A stretch of 64,000 bases of DNA from Sanguinoderma infundibulare (taxonomy: Eukaryota > Basidiomycota > Agaricomycetes > Polyporales > Polyporaceae). The stretch's first letter is position 1. Each line of letters starts with the position of its first letter. The position numbers and the translations under genes are program-made. Below the pieces are notes generated by a model, which worked only from the letters and a program-made list of their open reading frames with translations, made no database searches and had not been told where the DNA came from. The stretch is taken from contig JAVLRN010000002.1 in the NCBI GenBank assembly GCA_032821775.1, positions 4,340,001 through 4,404,000 of the forward strand, read 5' to 3'. This document shows positions 1-11,543 of the stretch, piece by piece.

Positions 1-1922
1 TCGCGTTCTCGTACGTCGGCTCGCTTTACGTCTCGAAGAACGCCCGACTGTCATTCAAGGACGGCGAGTCCCTCAATGTCCGCGACGGAGAAGAGAGGAC
101 GAAGAGGGCCGACGAGCGGTGGAGGAACGATCCGGACGTCATTCGCGCCAGGCTGTTGGCGGCGAGCCTGAGCACCGTGGGGAGCGTGTTCGCCGTGTAC
201 TTGCTCATGAGCAGTATTACGCCCGAAGCTGAGGTGTGTACGTCTTCTTTATAACACGGCTGGGTTTCGTGTCGAATGCCATGGCAACATCGGGTCCTCA
301 TCGACCCAAGAGGCGTGTCTTGCGTGCGGTGTGCTCGGAGATACGGGAAAGCGAGGTGTCCTGATTCGCACTGGGCAACACGGCGAATGGGCGTGCTACG
401 AGGTGCCTGAGCCTTCGTGCATGCTAGTGCGCGGAGAGGGTTTGCAGCGTCGAGACTTTCCTCGGGTCGCCCATCAACGAAGCTTGCGGGTGCTAAGTGT
501 TGTATGCGCGCATTTCCGAGGATCGTTCTATGCGTTGTTGAACCACAGCCAGGTCGAAAGTTCACCCCACGATGTCCCGACTGGATCGTGCGTGGAATTG
601 GTCGCACTCCTGCACGCCTCAAGGTTGCATATTATCCTTCTAGCCAGTCGGGTTCATTTGCTCTGGGCACTAGGCTTGTCGAGATTGTTTTGCGACTCTT
701 TTCCCAAGAGCTAGATCTTCAAGCCGATCTTCACCTTTCGATGAGTTACGCGGAATGGCAAATAGGCTCCTGATCGGTGCCTTGTCGGGCTCGGCCTGCA
801 CGAATCGTGATACCTTGTGCACAGAAGGCAAACATCTCTGGGAAACAAATGCTGACACGATTTCATTTCAGAGGAGCCGAGGCTCCCTAGTCGTCGCGGA
901 ATCCACGCTCGCCCGCCTCGGAGTTACCGTCGACTTCGCACGGAATAATCGCTTTTACATTATCTTGCCATGTCTAGTCGCTCCAGTCCTATACCTGGGC
1001 CCTCTCTACGCCGGATATCTCTCCCAGACGCTTCCCTTCCAACGGCGATGGGATTTCAGTCGCGATTTCGTACCAACTTTCACTACGTGGATCGGGATAC
1101 GGGACTATGTGGTGGTGCGAACACATCCACTGGGACGCTCGAAGCTGATGAGATACGTTTCTTGTAGGGGCCGATCACCGAAGAAATTGTTTTCAGAGCC
1201 TGTGTCCTCGGGGTTTATCATACGGCGGGGGCCTCCCGCATGAAGATGATCTTCCTCTCCCCGCTGGCGTTCGGAGTTGGTAAGCCGGTCCATCCTCGCA
1301 CTGCAGTCTTGCAAGCTTCATGACAATTCGCGCTAACACGTTTGTCCGACCACAAGCTCATCTTCACCACGCCTGGGACACCTACAACCGCTATGGACGG
1401 ACATCCTCCGCTGTACGGATCGCCGCGGTGCAAACCTGTCAGTGGCTCCCTGTTATCGCATCGTTCCCAGCTATACAACGCGGCTAACGGTCTAAGCGGT
1501 TTGCAGTGGTCCAGCTCGGGTTTACGAGTCTCTTCGGCTTTCACTGCGCGTTCCTGTTCCTCCGCACAGGCTCCCTTCTGCCGCCAATGCTGTCCCACAT
1601 CTTCTGCAACGTCATGGGCCTCCCGCGGTACGGCTTTCACGTCATGGTGTTTCCGAAGCGGCGCCGAGGTAAGCCACTCGCGGCTCCCAATCTCCACCAA
1701 TTTCCGCTGACGGAGCCCGATCTGTGTGTGTGTGCCTGTACGATTGTTTGCTTCTTGTCCTGTCTTCTTTGCGCGGGTTCTGCGGGTTCGGGTCTGGACG
1801 CGGCAGCGATCCAAATCGCGTATCTGCTCGGGATCGCGGGATATGTGTACACTATGCGCTGGTGGACCAAGGCCGAGGACAGTCTATTTTGGCCTGCGAT
1901 AGGCGAGCCCGGGCGATTCTAA
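1..1922 (+). CDS. RCE1: CAAX prenyl protease 2 (RCE1 type), 5' end missing
   Basis: Membrane endopeptidase of the ER that removes the last three residues of prenylated CAAX proteins such as Ras. Exons read 3-233, 872-1114, 1168-1279, 1357-1437, 1507-1668 and 1807-1922, together 945 nt in frame after the first two bases. The ABI/CAAX protease motifs are all present: a Glu-Glu pair in TEEIVFR after the 1168 splice, FGVAH (FxxxH) across the 1279/1357 junction, and HIFCN (HxxxN) in exon 5. Several hydrophobic membrane segments surround them. The N-terminus lies outside the window. The first intron is about 638 bp, roughly ten times the others. Family assignment is firm; the exact donor near 1112/1115 is my choice. 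Confidence 0.88.
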
Positions 1923-3098
1923 GTATGGCGGGGGCCGTGTCTATGGGCCTTCCGGAGTTCTGCGATTCCAGTAGAGACGAGGATGGAAGCGTTCATCCTA
2001 CCTGCGTCCGATATCGGGACGGCTGGTGGAGGGAGTGGCACCGATAGGGCGGGATGATTGCGACGATCCGAGCATCCCAGATCCCAGCGCGCAGCGTTCA
2101 TGTCGCATCCCCATCTGCCATCGAGCGTTTCATGTCGACGGCCAACGGTCACGGGCGGAGTGACGAGTGGCATTGTAGGGCATTGGGAGAGGGCGGGAGA
2201 GCAGCGGCACACGCAAGCCTGTCGTCTCGCCCCGGCATCTCCCACAGGCGGTCTTCGCGCCGCATCATACCCATGCCTCGGAATCAGATGTTCATAGTGC
2301 CACTGCGAGCGTTGGCCCAATAAACCCACAGTGCCGCTTCGCCGCGCACCCACGAAGGTCCACCAAAGACCCTCAGACGTCCAAATGCGCTTAGGGCAAG
2401 AGGCGCAACACGAGGCTATCGCGTGTCTCGCAGCCTCGCCCCGCACCGCCGCGGGCTTCTTTTGCCCAAAACGCACAAACAAAACACGGAAACACAAACG
2501 TTCGCTTGGCGTCTGTCCTCTTCTTTCCACTGTATCTTGACTTTATCCACCGCTCCCTTCTTCTCTGCGACATCATCTTGTGCCGTCGCCAGACTCGTGA
2601 TCGTCTCAGTCCACGTCCCGGGTGTTGTTCGTTGGTGTCTTTGTGACGTACTGCCTTTGTGGCACGAAGGCGCCCGCTGCCAGGTGGACACAGCGGCGTT
2701 TGGCCTGCCATAGCACGAGCGTCTCCCGCGAAGTTCCTGGATCTTGGGTTCGACGGAGGACGAGCGTGGACCGTGGTCGCCGCACGGGCATATAAAACGC
2801 ACGCCTGGTTCTTTCTCCTCTCGATCCACCCGCAGTTCCCTCCCCGTGCTACAACGTCTGCCCCGCATCTGCGGACGCGTCTCTGGTGCTTGCTGCCGGC
2901 CGTTGACTAGCGCTGCACTGGCTCACTGATTCGCGACCGGGTCTGCCTTATATACACGTGCCCAGGGAAGAAGAACCACGCTTTCAACGGAGCCTTGTGT
3001 CGCGCTTTCGCTTCCCGCCTTTCAGCTCCTCGCTCGACCGCCTTGCACACGCCCTGCATTCACCCCAGCCTCTTTCACCACACGTTCACCACAACGCA
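1923..3098. other. Intergenic region with promoter of the next gene
   Basis: No convincing coding exon. The last 300 bp are pyrimidine-rich and carry two TATA-like sites (2791-2797 and about 2949-2955) upstream of the ATG at 3099. Confidence 0.4.
2791..2797 (+). promoter_or_regulatory. TATA box (TATAAAA)
   Basis: Canonical TATAAAA about 300 bp upstream of the ATG at 3099. A second TATATA lies near 2949. Which one is used cannot be told from sequence. Confidence 0.4.
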
Positions 3099-4261
3099 AT
3101 GGCTCCCTTGCCGCGCTGGCTCGACAAAGCTCGGGCGACCCGTGCCAGGCTTATAACCGCCGAGCCTGACGGTGCCACCGCAGTGACCACCACCCAGAAC
3201 CGCGCCGGACGCAAGCGCACGCGCGACGCCGACTACTACGCCGACATCCCGCCCTTTCTCCTCCCTCTCTCGGTGCGCGTGAAGCTCGACAAGGAGCACG
3301 CGAAGCACAAAGCCCGCTCGCGCTCCGCTCCCTACGACCGGTCCCAAGCGACCTCCCAACTATCGTCATCGGTGCGTCTCTCATGCCTTCTTGACTGCTC
3401 ACACGACCTCCGAGATCCTGACGCGCGCGCCCACTTGTCCTTCTCCCGCCATCCCTCCTCGACTTCTGCGAACAGAAGAAGAAGCGGACCGGGCCGACGC
3501 TCACGATGCCCGCCATCCTCAAGCGCCTCGCGGGCCCCCGGACGTGCCCGATCGTCGTGGCGCAGTACAAGGACGAGTACCGCGGCGTGGGGCACGAAGA
3601 AGACCTGCACTGGGCGCTCGTCGTGATCACCGACGCTCCGACGCTTTCGGGCCCGTCGTTTCAGGCGTACTCGCAGCGCCGCCGCCGACGCACAAAGTCT
3701 TCGAAGACGCGCCCGTCCATGCCCAACGCCCATCGCTCGACCTCTGATCGCCTTGGCATGAAGACGACCGCGGTCGAGCCCACGAAAACAGCGCTCGAGG
3801 GAAGCAAGGACGCGGATGTGGATGTGGATGTGGAAAAGACCATGGCGCCGGAACCAGAGTACGACACGCAGTGGTACGCGCGGCACGCGCCCGCGTCGCT
3901 CTACGACGTCTGCGCGACCGTGCGCACGCTCTGCCTTGGGGGCGTCCAGGTTGGCGCGGTGCGCGCGGCGGACGTGGGCAAGCTCGACGAGTACCTGCGG
4001 AGCCACCCGCCGGTGCCGGCGCACGCGGGCTGGTCGTCGCGCGACTACGTGCTGGAGCTCATGGAGCTCCTCCGGCCGTTCAAGCTGCTGAGGGACGACC
4101 TGCAGAGCCTGCATCTGCGCAAGGACCGGGGGCGCGGCACGGCGTTCGGCGTGGGCGTCGAGGTGGCGGATCTGCTGCCGGAGCTAAGGGAGGTCGGGCG
4201 GGTGACGCAGGAGAGCATCTTCAACGAGGAGTTCAGGCCGTACGTCAAGTACCATCCTTGA
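3099..4261 (+). CDS. Conserved-looking fungal hypothetical protein
   Basis: Function unknown. Exon 1 is 3099-3371 and exon 2 is 3476-4261, joined by a GTGCGT/AACAG intron, giving 352 codons. The N-terminal third is basic and low in complexity (a KRTRD-type stretch, many Arg/Lys). The middle has a folded-looking stretch (CPIVVAQYKDEYRG, then DLHWALVVITD). It is followed by an Arg/Ser-rich insert and a DVDVDV repeat. The C-terminal part (LYDVCATVRTLCLGGVQVGAV, DYVLELMELL) again looks globular. The pattern of YKDEYRG, DLHWALV and a C-terminal helical part reminds me of an uncharacterised basidiomycete family, but I cannot name it safely. TATA-like sites lie upstream. Confidence 0.65.
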
Positions 4262-4365
4262 CTTGTGCGCTGCGTTTCGGGTTTGTGGTGGACTTTGTAT
4301 ATGCTGGACCGGTCGGAGGTTGTACGTTGGATTGGGATGGACGGTGTATCGTTAGCGTTTGCTGT

Positions 4366-4368
4366 TCG

Positions 4369-4399
<31 letters not shown>
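4366..4399 (+). repeat. (GTT)n microsatellite
   Basis: About ten perfect GTT units, 100 bp after the stop codon at 4261, so probably in the 3' UTR of the preceding gene. Confidence 0.9.
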
Positions 4400-4863
4400 A
4401 CCATCGCCCGCTCGTGCAGTGCGCTTAGAGCCGGGAAGTGTCTGGAGAAACATTACAGTCATCTTTGCTGCATCGATCATCCGGAGCTCGCCCCAGCCGC
4501 AGTGCAATCGTCGATGGCACACGAGATCTCCGCGCGTGCAGTGGTTTCGGTCTCTCTTGTGCAGATGGGCGATAGGGAGTGTACATCAGACGCGATATAG
4601 CTATATGTAGTGGGTTGTGTGAAAGGAAGGCGAGCATCGTTGCATCGCCTTAATGGACCCCCTCAGATCCGCGCATCCCTCGATTGGGACATATGAACGT
4701 GCATACTCTTCTTCTCGATTATCCTCCTTCGTGTCCGTCATTCACCTTCGCCCGCGCTCCGCAGATCCAGCTGTCCAGACCCGTATACATATTGCCACCT
4801 GGTGGCCACTGGGGATGTGTCATCGATGGAGCAGAAGGCGCATTGGAAGGATCAGAGTCCGGG
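4400..4863. other. Convergent intergenic region
   Basis: Between two convergent genes. No coding exon seen; presumably 3' UTRs. Confidence 0.35.
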
Positions 4864-5996
4864 TTAGGCTGCGAAGCCCTCGAACTCTGCGAGCTTGACG
4901 CGCTTGCAGGCGGTCTTGTGCCGCGGCCAGTCCTCGCGCTGGCAATTGTGACTGCACGCGGTGGGAGTTCGGTCGACGGGTGGTGGGACGGTATGCGGTC
5001 AGATCTGTTGCGATCGCGCTCAGTTGCGCAAGCGCAAAACCTAACACTCACCTGCAATACCTGGCAGACCCCATGACTGTTTAGCACGCTCCCGCTCCCG
5101 CAATCCCCGCCACGCCCCGCCCGTCCCCAACCAGAGGGAAAGCAAGAAAAAAATGAGGAGTTCTCACCTGGTCATCTTGCACGCGCTGCAGCGCTTCATG
5201 TCGGCGGGGCGCGCGCTGTCGTCGGTCTGGCACGTCGCGCAGCTGCCGGCCAGGGGGTAGACCTCGCCCGGGACCTTGGGGGGGTGGGACGCGTGGGGGC
5301 CCATGAGGCAGCCGTGCTGCTCGTTCAGGCGGTCGTGGGCGGCGCGGAGGGCGGCTTGGCAGGAGCGCTTGTCCATGTCGCAGACGTGGTGGATCTGTGC
5401 CCGGCGGTGCGGGTGAGGCGAGGCGGGTTGGAGGGGGCGTGAGATGCGCGGAAGGAGAGAGTAGGAAGGGAAGGGAAAGAGGGAAAGGAGGAAGGGAGGG
5501 GGAGCGGAGAGGGGACGACGTACGAAGACGGGCATGCGGCAGACTTGGAGGGAGACGTAGGGGACGAACTGCATGTGCGTCTCGCGCGCGGGCTCGCCTG
5601 GGACGGACGGCGTGAGCGAGAGGTACGAGGACGGAGGGTAGCGTCGTACCGCAGAACTCGCACAGCCAGGGCTTGGTGTGCTTGAAGTCGAAGGCCATGT
5701 AGAGAGCGGCCATACGTGCGTTTTGGAACTCGTTGTCTTTTGGGAGGTGCAGCCGGATGAGGGCGTGCTGGCCTTGCCTAAACCCAGGCCGATCCCCGAG
5801 TGGGCAAGTCAAGATATGCCCTGAGGAAGGTGAGCACTAACCATCCGTATTCGTTGACCTCGATGTTCAATTTTGTCGCATCTTCCCAGTCCTTGATTGG
5901 CTCGTGGCCGGGGAGCTGACCGCTCTCGAGGGCGCGGATGACGTCCCCGTACGTGATCCAGGGCACACCGAGCGGGTTCTGTCGAGCGTATGGCAT
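4864..5996 (-). CDS. MYND-type zinc finger protein
   Basis: Minus-strand exons 5996-5842, 5777-5650, 5597-5524, 5394-5168, 5060-5052 and 4951-4864 sum to 681 nt (226 aa) in frame. The C-terminus is a complete MYND finger: CATC, then CSAC, then YCSHNCQREDWPRHKTAC, the usual C-x2-C/C-x2-C/C-x3-C/H-x3-C zinc cluster used for protein binding. The second-last exon is only nine bases and encodes the Tyr-Cys step of the finger. The N-terminal half has no domain I recognise. The reading frame stays open upstream of the ATG at 5996 to about 6065, so an earlier 5' exon is possible. A broken relative of the finger lies at 13.0-13.3 kb. Confidence 0.85.
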
Positions 5997-6065
5997 GGCG
6001 ATCGAGCACGGATCGATGTCACAGTCCGGATCTTGGCCGATGGCAAGTTCACGACTCGTCGCCTC

Positions 6066-7965
6066 TTACGCGTGGTCTCCGCTTCGACGACAAGGTTTGC
6101 GTGACGTCGGTCATGTGGCTGTGACGACTCGCGATGTCTTTAGGGCCATGCGGCTGACCTCGGCGCCCGCGCCCACGTCGCTCGCGTCATTGCAGCAATC
6201 CGCTTCGTGACTGCGTTGCGTCGACGTCTACGCTATTCGCGAGTATAATGCTCTGCAATAATATCGGCGAGAGCTGATCAAGGGGTAGTATCCAGCCCTC
6301 GCATTCGAACTTATCAGGCTAGCTGTCTTACTACTTTCAGTTCACAGTTCAAGTTCGGCAAGGCCATATCCGCATCCCTCGTAAACGGCAACCTCATACC
6401 AACCATACCGCCTTCCTTCCTCTGCCTGCTAGCGAGGTTCCACACAGTCTCGCGGCACGGCGTTCTAGTCCGGGAAGCAAATCGGCTTATCCACACCGGC
6501 TCACGACGTCGGCATCGTCGGCATCCTTGGCCTCAAGTTCCCTTCCTGCCCGGCGATCCCTCCCAGTCCCGCTTCGCCTCGCGCCTCGCCACTATTCCTT
6601 CCCATCGCGCATGCTGTCCATTTCTCCCTTCAGGCCCATCGCGCTATCATATCCTAGCTCACACAGGTGCGCCCGCTCGTTCGATAAAGGCATGCTGTGG
6701 AGAAAACACGAAGGGAGGACGCACCTGAACAGACTCACCGGCTTCTCCCCATCCCAGCGCGCAAGTTGCGGTCCATATATCCCTTCAGACCGGCATCTCC
6801 TCCTCCCCAAGTCCTCCCGCGCTCCCGCGCTCCCTCTGCGACTTCCTCTCCCACTCCCGACTCGGTTCCCTCCCCAGCCCCAGCCCCTACTTCCGCTCCC
6901 GTTCCAAAGCCCAATAAAGTACTCACCGATCGTTACAAGATACGCCATGAGTCCAAGAGCCAGAAGACCTCAAGCACGAAACCTGGCATCGCACCGCTAT
7001 CGAGGCGGGTTCCGACGGTCGGCGCATGCGGAACGTGTCTGGCGCGGCATGGTGCCGGCGCGCGTCGCCGCTTCATCCCGCCGACGCCGAAGCCGACCTG
7101 GGGCGGGAAAGCTGGAGAGCGGTGCGTGCGTGCGGTCGTTGCGGCATAAGAACGCAGCCTCGAGCGCGATGGGCGGTTGGTGGGGATGGGGAGACATAAC
7201 ATAGAGCGAAGGTGCTGCGAAGAAGCGCAAGGACTCGGAGGTGAGGCGAAGGATGGGTCGACCTTTTGACTTGCCCGCTCTCGCCGCCCGCTTTTGTAAA
7301 CACAGGTGCGTAATGCGCCACCTGTCGGACGTCTGTAAGTTACGAGCCGTGTGCGGCTGTACAGGGCACGAGGACTTGCAGCTGACAGCCCCGTTCATGG
7401 CGGCGACCGAGCGGCGACTGATAGTGAAGTTGGAGTGGGGCATCGCGTGTTCTGATAGGCACATGTAACGCGGCGCAGTCGAGACTCCTACGGCGGCGAC
7501 ATGGTCGGCGCACTGGCTAAAGAGGTGCGTGGGTGTCCTAGGCATCTGCGAGACCGTACTGGTTGGGGTCAGCGCGAAAAGAAGCGAGGTCGTGGCCAGA
7601 AACCCGGAGCTACGACTGCGGAGCAGGCACAGAAGCCTAGGACGAGTGCGTCTATCAGAACCGGTCAGCGAGATGTCTGGTCGTTGACCGCCGGGATAGC
7701 TATGCATCTGTTCGTTGGGAGGGATTATGGAAAATTGGTCGGTGGGACGGGAAGCTGCGAAACAGGAGAGGCGGGTAGAAGGACGATTTGGGTGCCACAG
7801 ATAGCATGCACGCGTTCCACACTGTGAGATAGGGAGCCTCGAGACAGACGCGTCACGGCCTGCGAAAGCAAACAGAACTCGATTCCTTTCAGACACGTCT
7901 ATTATGTATTAGCACATACGAACACAAACACGATCAGAATGACCTGCCCAGCGAACGATGCTTCG
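6066..7965. other. Region without a confident gene
   Basis: Contains a Ser/Pro/Ala-rich open stretch (plus strand, 6697-7149; central part of the type PTPDSVPSPAPAPTSAP) that could be an exon of an unrecognised gene, and an Arg/Pro/Ser-rich open stretch from 6527. No splice model gave a coherent protein. From 7300 to 7965 I see nothing coding. Confidence 0.25.
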
Positions 7966-9112
7966 TCACAGCCTGTTGCCGGGCTGCCATCCCGCCTCCG
8001 CATCGCCATAGCACGTCCCTTTGTAGTTCCTCAAATGCCTCGTCAACGCGTCCTTCCTACTGAACGTCTTCCTGCACCCGCCGATCATCAGGTAGCGCCC
8101 GAACTCGAACGTGCGCGCCGTCCGCACGACGCTCGACGGCACGCCCGCCTCGGTCGCGCTCTCGATGGGAACGCCGCAGCAGACCCAGACGGCCTCGCTC
8201 GCGCCGCGCGTGTGCGTCTCGATGTGGCGCTTGAGGTCGGGCGAGCGCCGGTTGTGCTGGACGTGCCGACAATATGGGCATTTCCAACGGTTGGTGGAGG
8301 TGGGGTCGTCGGACGGGGAGAGGGAGGGGGACGGGGGCACGGGCACGGGCGCGTTCCGACGCGGGGATGAGATGAGCTCTGAAGACGGGTGGGGATGTGG
8401 CTCCGGGGAAGGAGAGGGAAAGGGCGGGGGCGGGGGCGGGGGCGCGTGGCGAGGGGACGCGCGGGATCTATGGGGGTCGCTGTGTCGAGTGTCGGCGCGA
8501 GTGGAATATGCGTCGTGCGCGGGTGCGGATGCATGCTCGACATATGGTGGAGACTCGATGAGAGAGGGTGCGATGCACGGCGCGGTCGCGGTGGACCAGC
8601 GTTGCTTGAATGCGTGGTGTGCGTGCGCGGGGATGGACACGGAGGGTGGAGGGACGTACGCGCCGTACTGGACAGAGGCAACGTATCCGGAACCGGACGA
8701 AGGGAATTGGATGGCGGACTCATGAGAGGAATCATACGTCGATATGCCATGCATATTAGGAGCGATCGACGCGTATGCCGAGTTGGTGTGCATGGAGGGA
8801 TTATGAGGCTTGGAATCGGTATGCGCAAACTCGTCGGTCAAGCTAAAATGGACAGTCAGTACCCAACAAAGAACGTACGAGATATAATATGGCTCACAAA
8901 GCACCGTAGAGCTCTGCGTCCGAAACCGAGCTCGGCACGGGCGATTCGGATGGATAGTGCCATGTCGAGGACTGCAAGTTCTGGCAGTGGACAGAGACAC
9001 CTCCGTTGGACGCGGGAAGGCGGAATGGGGCGCCTCCGTCAAAGTAGGTAGCTTCAGACGTCCGAGAGGACGATCCAGAGGCGAAGTAGACTGACTGGGC
9101 AGGGTAGTTCAT
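7966..9112 (-). CDS. C2H2-like zinc finger protein, outlying copy
   Basis: Exon 1 is 9112-8898 and exon 2 is 8842-7966 (363 aa). Paralogue of the genes at 30180-31223 and 38688-39728, with the same exon structure. The first exon and first half of exon 2 are Ser/Pro/Tyr-rich and look disordered. The C-terminus has a finger CPYC...DLKRHIETH and then an unusual second unit, VCCGVP, about 35 residues of spacer, GGCRKTFSRKDALTRHLR and a final Cys. This resembles a DNA-binding C2H2/C2HC module, so a transcription factor is the likely role (inference). It shares its upstream promoter block with the other two copies but is clearly more divergent. Confidence 0.8.
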
Positions 9113-9360
9113 GTCGGCAGCAGGGGAACGCTGTACGAAAGGCTGGGGGATCTGATGGGTGTCGTCCAGTCCATGGCTGCAGGGTCTTTTATGCTAGACA
9201 AATGAGAAAGGTGTCCGAGTTCGTAGTTGCGGGAAATGTGCGCTGGACCAGTTGCTTTCACCATTGTCTGAGGGGGGGAGCACGATGTCGAGAAAGCGTG
9301 GACGGTCGGGACAAACAGACATGGACCAGTATCACCTTTCATCTTCCCACGGGCCCCCTG
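9113..9360 (-). promoter_or_regulatory. Upstream block shared by three C2H2-like genes
   Basis: Read on the minus strand this has, in order, an ATCTTCCCACG-type stretch (complement, about 9340-9355), a GGGACAAACAG stretch near 9310, TTTGTCTAGCATAAAAG (9186-9201) and the ATG at 9112. The same order and spacing occur upstream of the genes at 31223 and 38688. The CATAAAAG is about 75 bp from each ATG and is probably the TATA element. Confidence 0.65.
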
Positions 9361-9552
9361 AATCTCCCTGCGGGCCTGCACTCTCCTGCGATGTGCGCCT
9401 CGAATCTCGATGTGCCTTGTGGAGAGCGTTCATAAAGGTAGACTTGAACTGGGATCCATCCACAATGCTCGCCGGTGGCACATCGTCTTCCTTGCATTGT
9501 TCCATCGCGTTCAACCGCCAAAGGCTTTCTTCCCCCTCCCCCCTCATCGGTC

Positions 9553-11262
9553 ATGTCTCAATCTGCCACCGCATGCGGCGACCCTCTCGACGACTGGGAG
9601 TGTGGTGACAAGGTCGGCGTCGTGGCCTTGGTTGTGGGATGGTGAGTGATCGTGTATGTTACACCGGCGAGGTCCACAAGCGGGGTGTTTTCATTCCGAC
9701 CGGTTCTGGCGGCCCCTCCTTGCGAACCAAGGGGCCGAGCGACGTCGACCGCGAGCGATTCAGAGCTTCGTTGATATCGCAAACAGGCCGATCTCAGATG
9801 AGGCTGGACGTGAGCGGGGAGGATTCCACTTGGGCGAACCGGACGTCAAGTTCGAAGTGATGCCCGAGTGGCCCATTATTCGTCCCCGGCTTTCCGAGGA
9901 GGCAGCTGTTTGTTAGTATCCACCTGTAAGTGCACGTACCCGCACACCATCGATTCTTGTCTCGTATCTTCAACCTTGTCAATAATTGTTTTCCCGGATC
10001 GATCATGCTTGACTCGTCTGATTCGTACCTCCACGCGAAGTGGGGGTATTTTTCTGTCAGTCCACCATAGGGTACTAGGATCTCGCTGTCTTTGCGGATT
10101 GCTTACAACTTCAGGCAGGATCGAGCTGGCAGGAACGTATCGCTATTGCTGTGTACTATGGTACGTGCGATTGTCGTCTCTAATCTTGACTGAATTCGGC
10201 AGCACCTAATTGACCCCAAAGGCGACCCGACGAGATCCGCTGCCCAACGCTCTTTCCGATGGTACCAAGGTGAGTGCTATCTACTCTTACTTTGAATGCG
10301 ACCTGATGGCTCAGGTCGGAGGCAGTGGTACGCAATGCTGATGGACCCATGCCTCATCTCTGGGCATCTCCGGAAGTCCTTCCAGACGAAGGCTTCGGCA
10401 TATATGAGATTGTGCTAGATCCTTTCGACTACATCTACCCAGACGTGTGTCGGCGGACGCGGTACATCGCCATGGAGGTTAGCGCGAACTTGACTTCGCT
10501 GTAGCTCATGCCCCTTGCGCACCGGTACATATGAATCGTTGTGAGTATTCATGTTCTGCTTCTGAGCCGACCGTCCCTTTGTGAGCTCTCCCCGCCGCTT
10601 TCTGCGCCTTCCGGGCCAACTTCCCCTCCTCCTGTCGTGCAAACGCAGTACCGGGACCCGACCGCGGACGGCGAGACGCTCACCGTCGCTAGGGATACTT
10701 GGACTTCGAAGGTACTGCGAAGACTTCTTCCCACACTCTCTGCCTACCTTCTCGACCACCCAAGCGTTGATAAGGATCGCAACCTTGCAGACCATGACTG
10801 CTCTGCTATTGCGGAGGGATACAACTTTATCAACACTCGAAGACGTAGCTACCGTCCGTTGCCCGGGTCGTGTCGAGCCATGAGCTCGTTTCACACTTCG
10901 CAGGAGCTCGCGATGACGTACGCAGAGGTGGAGCGGATGAAGCTGCGGAGCGGGGGAACCCATTCTTGGACTCGGGCGAAAACGCCAAAGGTTTCAGTCC
11001 CTGCGCTCCCTGCTGATATACGCGCAGTGAATATCGCCAAATGGGTGCGTGTTTTTGTCGTATAACTTACTGATATGTGCTGCGGCATCCGTTGCAGACC
11101 GCTCGTGCGACCACCGAGCGACGAACGAAGTATCGTGGCACGTGGGGCTCTGTCTACTCAGCCTTTTTTAAAAGACCTCGCAGCTTCTCGCCCGGCTGCG
11201 GAACGCCTGGTCGATCAAGGCAGTACGCGACTCGGAAAGTCGAGCCTCGACGATGTAACTGA
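9553..11262 (+). CDS. Hypothetical protein, eight exons
   Basis: Exons 9553-9641, 10119-10160, 10222-10269, 10315-10477, 10649-10711, 10791-10844, 10904-11044 and 11098-11262 sum to 765 nt (254 aa) with compatible phases throughout. I do not recognise the family. The middle is the best-looking part (RPDEIRCPTLFPMVP, then EGFGIYEIVLDPFDYIYPDV), with an Arg/Lys-rich C-terminus. The first intron is about 477 bp, against 45-171 bp for the others, because it holds a frameshifted copy of an exon from the gene at 36.7-37.5 kb. The first exon could therefore be wrong; exons 2-4, 7 and 8 are the most secure. Confidence 0.55.
9664..9916 (+). pseudogene. Frameshifted copy of an exon of the 36667-37500 gene
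   Basis: Matches exon 2 of the Glu/Gln-rich loop gene from its GEVHKRG step to the KFAVMPEWAIIRP step (here KFEVMPEWPIIRP). A one-base deletion shortly after the VDRER codons moves the rest of the match to another frame, and the copy ends in a stop at 9914-9916. The first ten codons of the source exon are missing. It lies in the first intron of the gene at 9553-11262, on the same strand. Confidence 0.8.
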
Positions 11263-11543
11263 TGCGTGCTCTGAAGCTCCACCACCTGTTGGCAACGAGG
11301 TGGTTCCGGAGTGCGTTTACTGCGGGCCGCACATCGTCGAACAACAAAACATCCCGCTGCGGGCCGCACATCGCCGGCTACACACCGCGCTCTGCGCTCA
11401 TGACGTATGGTGCTCGAATACATCGCAAGCTGCGACGCCGCTCGTGTACAAAAACCATGCTGCTTGTTCGTCCCAACCTTGCTCCTGGCATCCACCTGCA
11501 GCCACTCCGTCTCGAGGGACATTAGCCTCGAACCACAATCAAG

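Noticed and set aside
4359..4428. Poly-Gln/poly-Val frames over the GTT repeat
   Set aside because: Any frame over a triplet repeat stays open; the repeat follows the stop codon of the gene at 3099-4261.
8111..9051. Two long plus-strand frames (8111-8725 and 8389-9051)
   Set aside because: They are antisense shadows of the C2H2-like gene, rich in Gly/Arg from the reverse of Pro/Ser codons.
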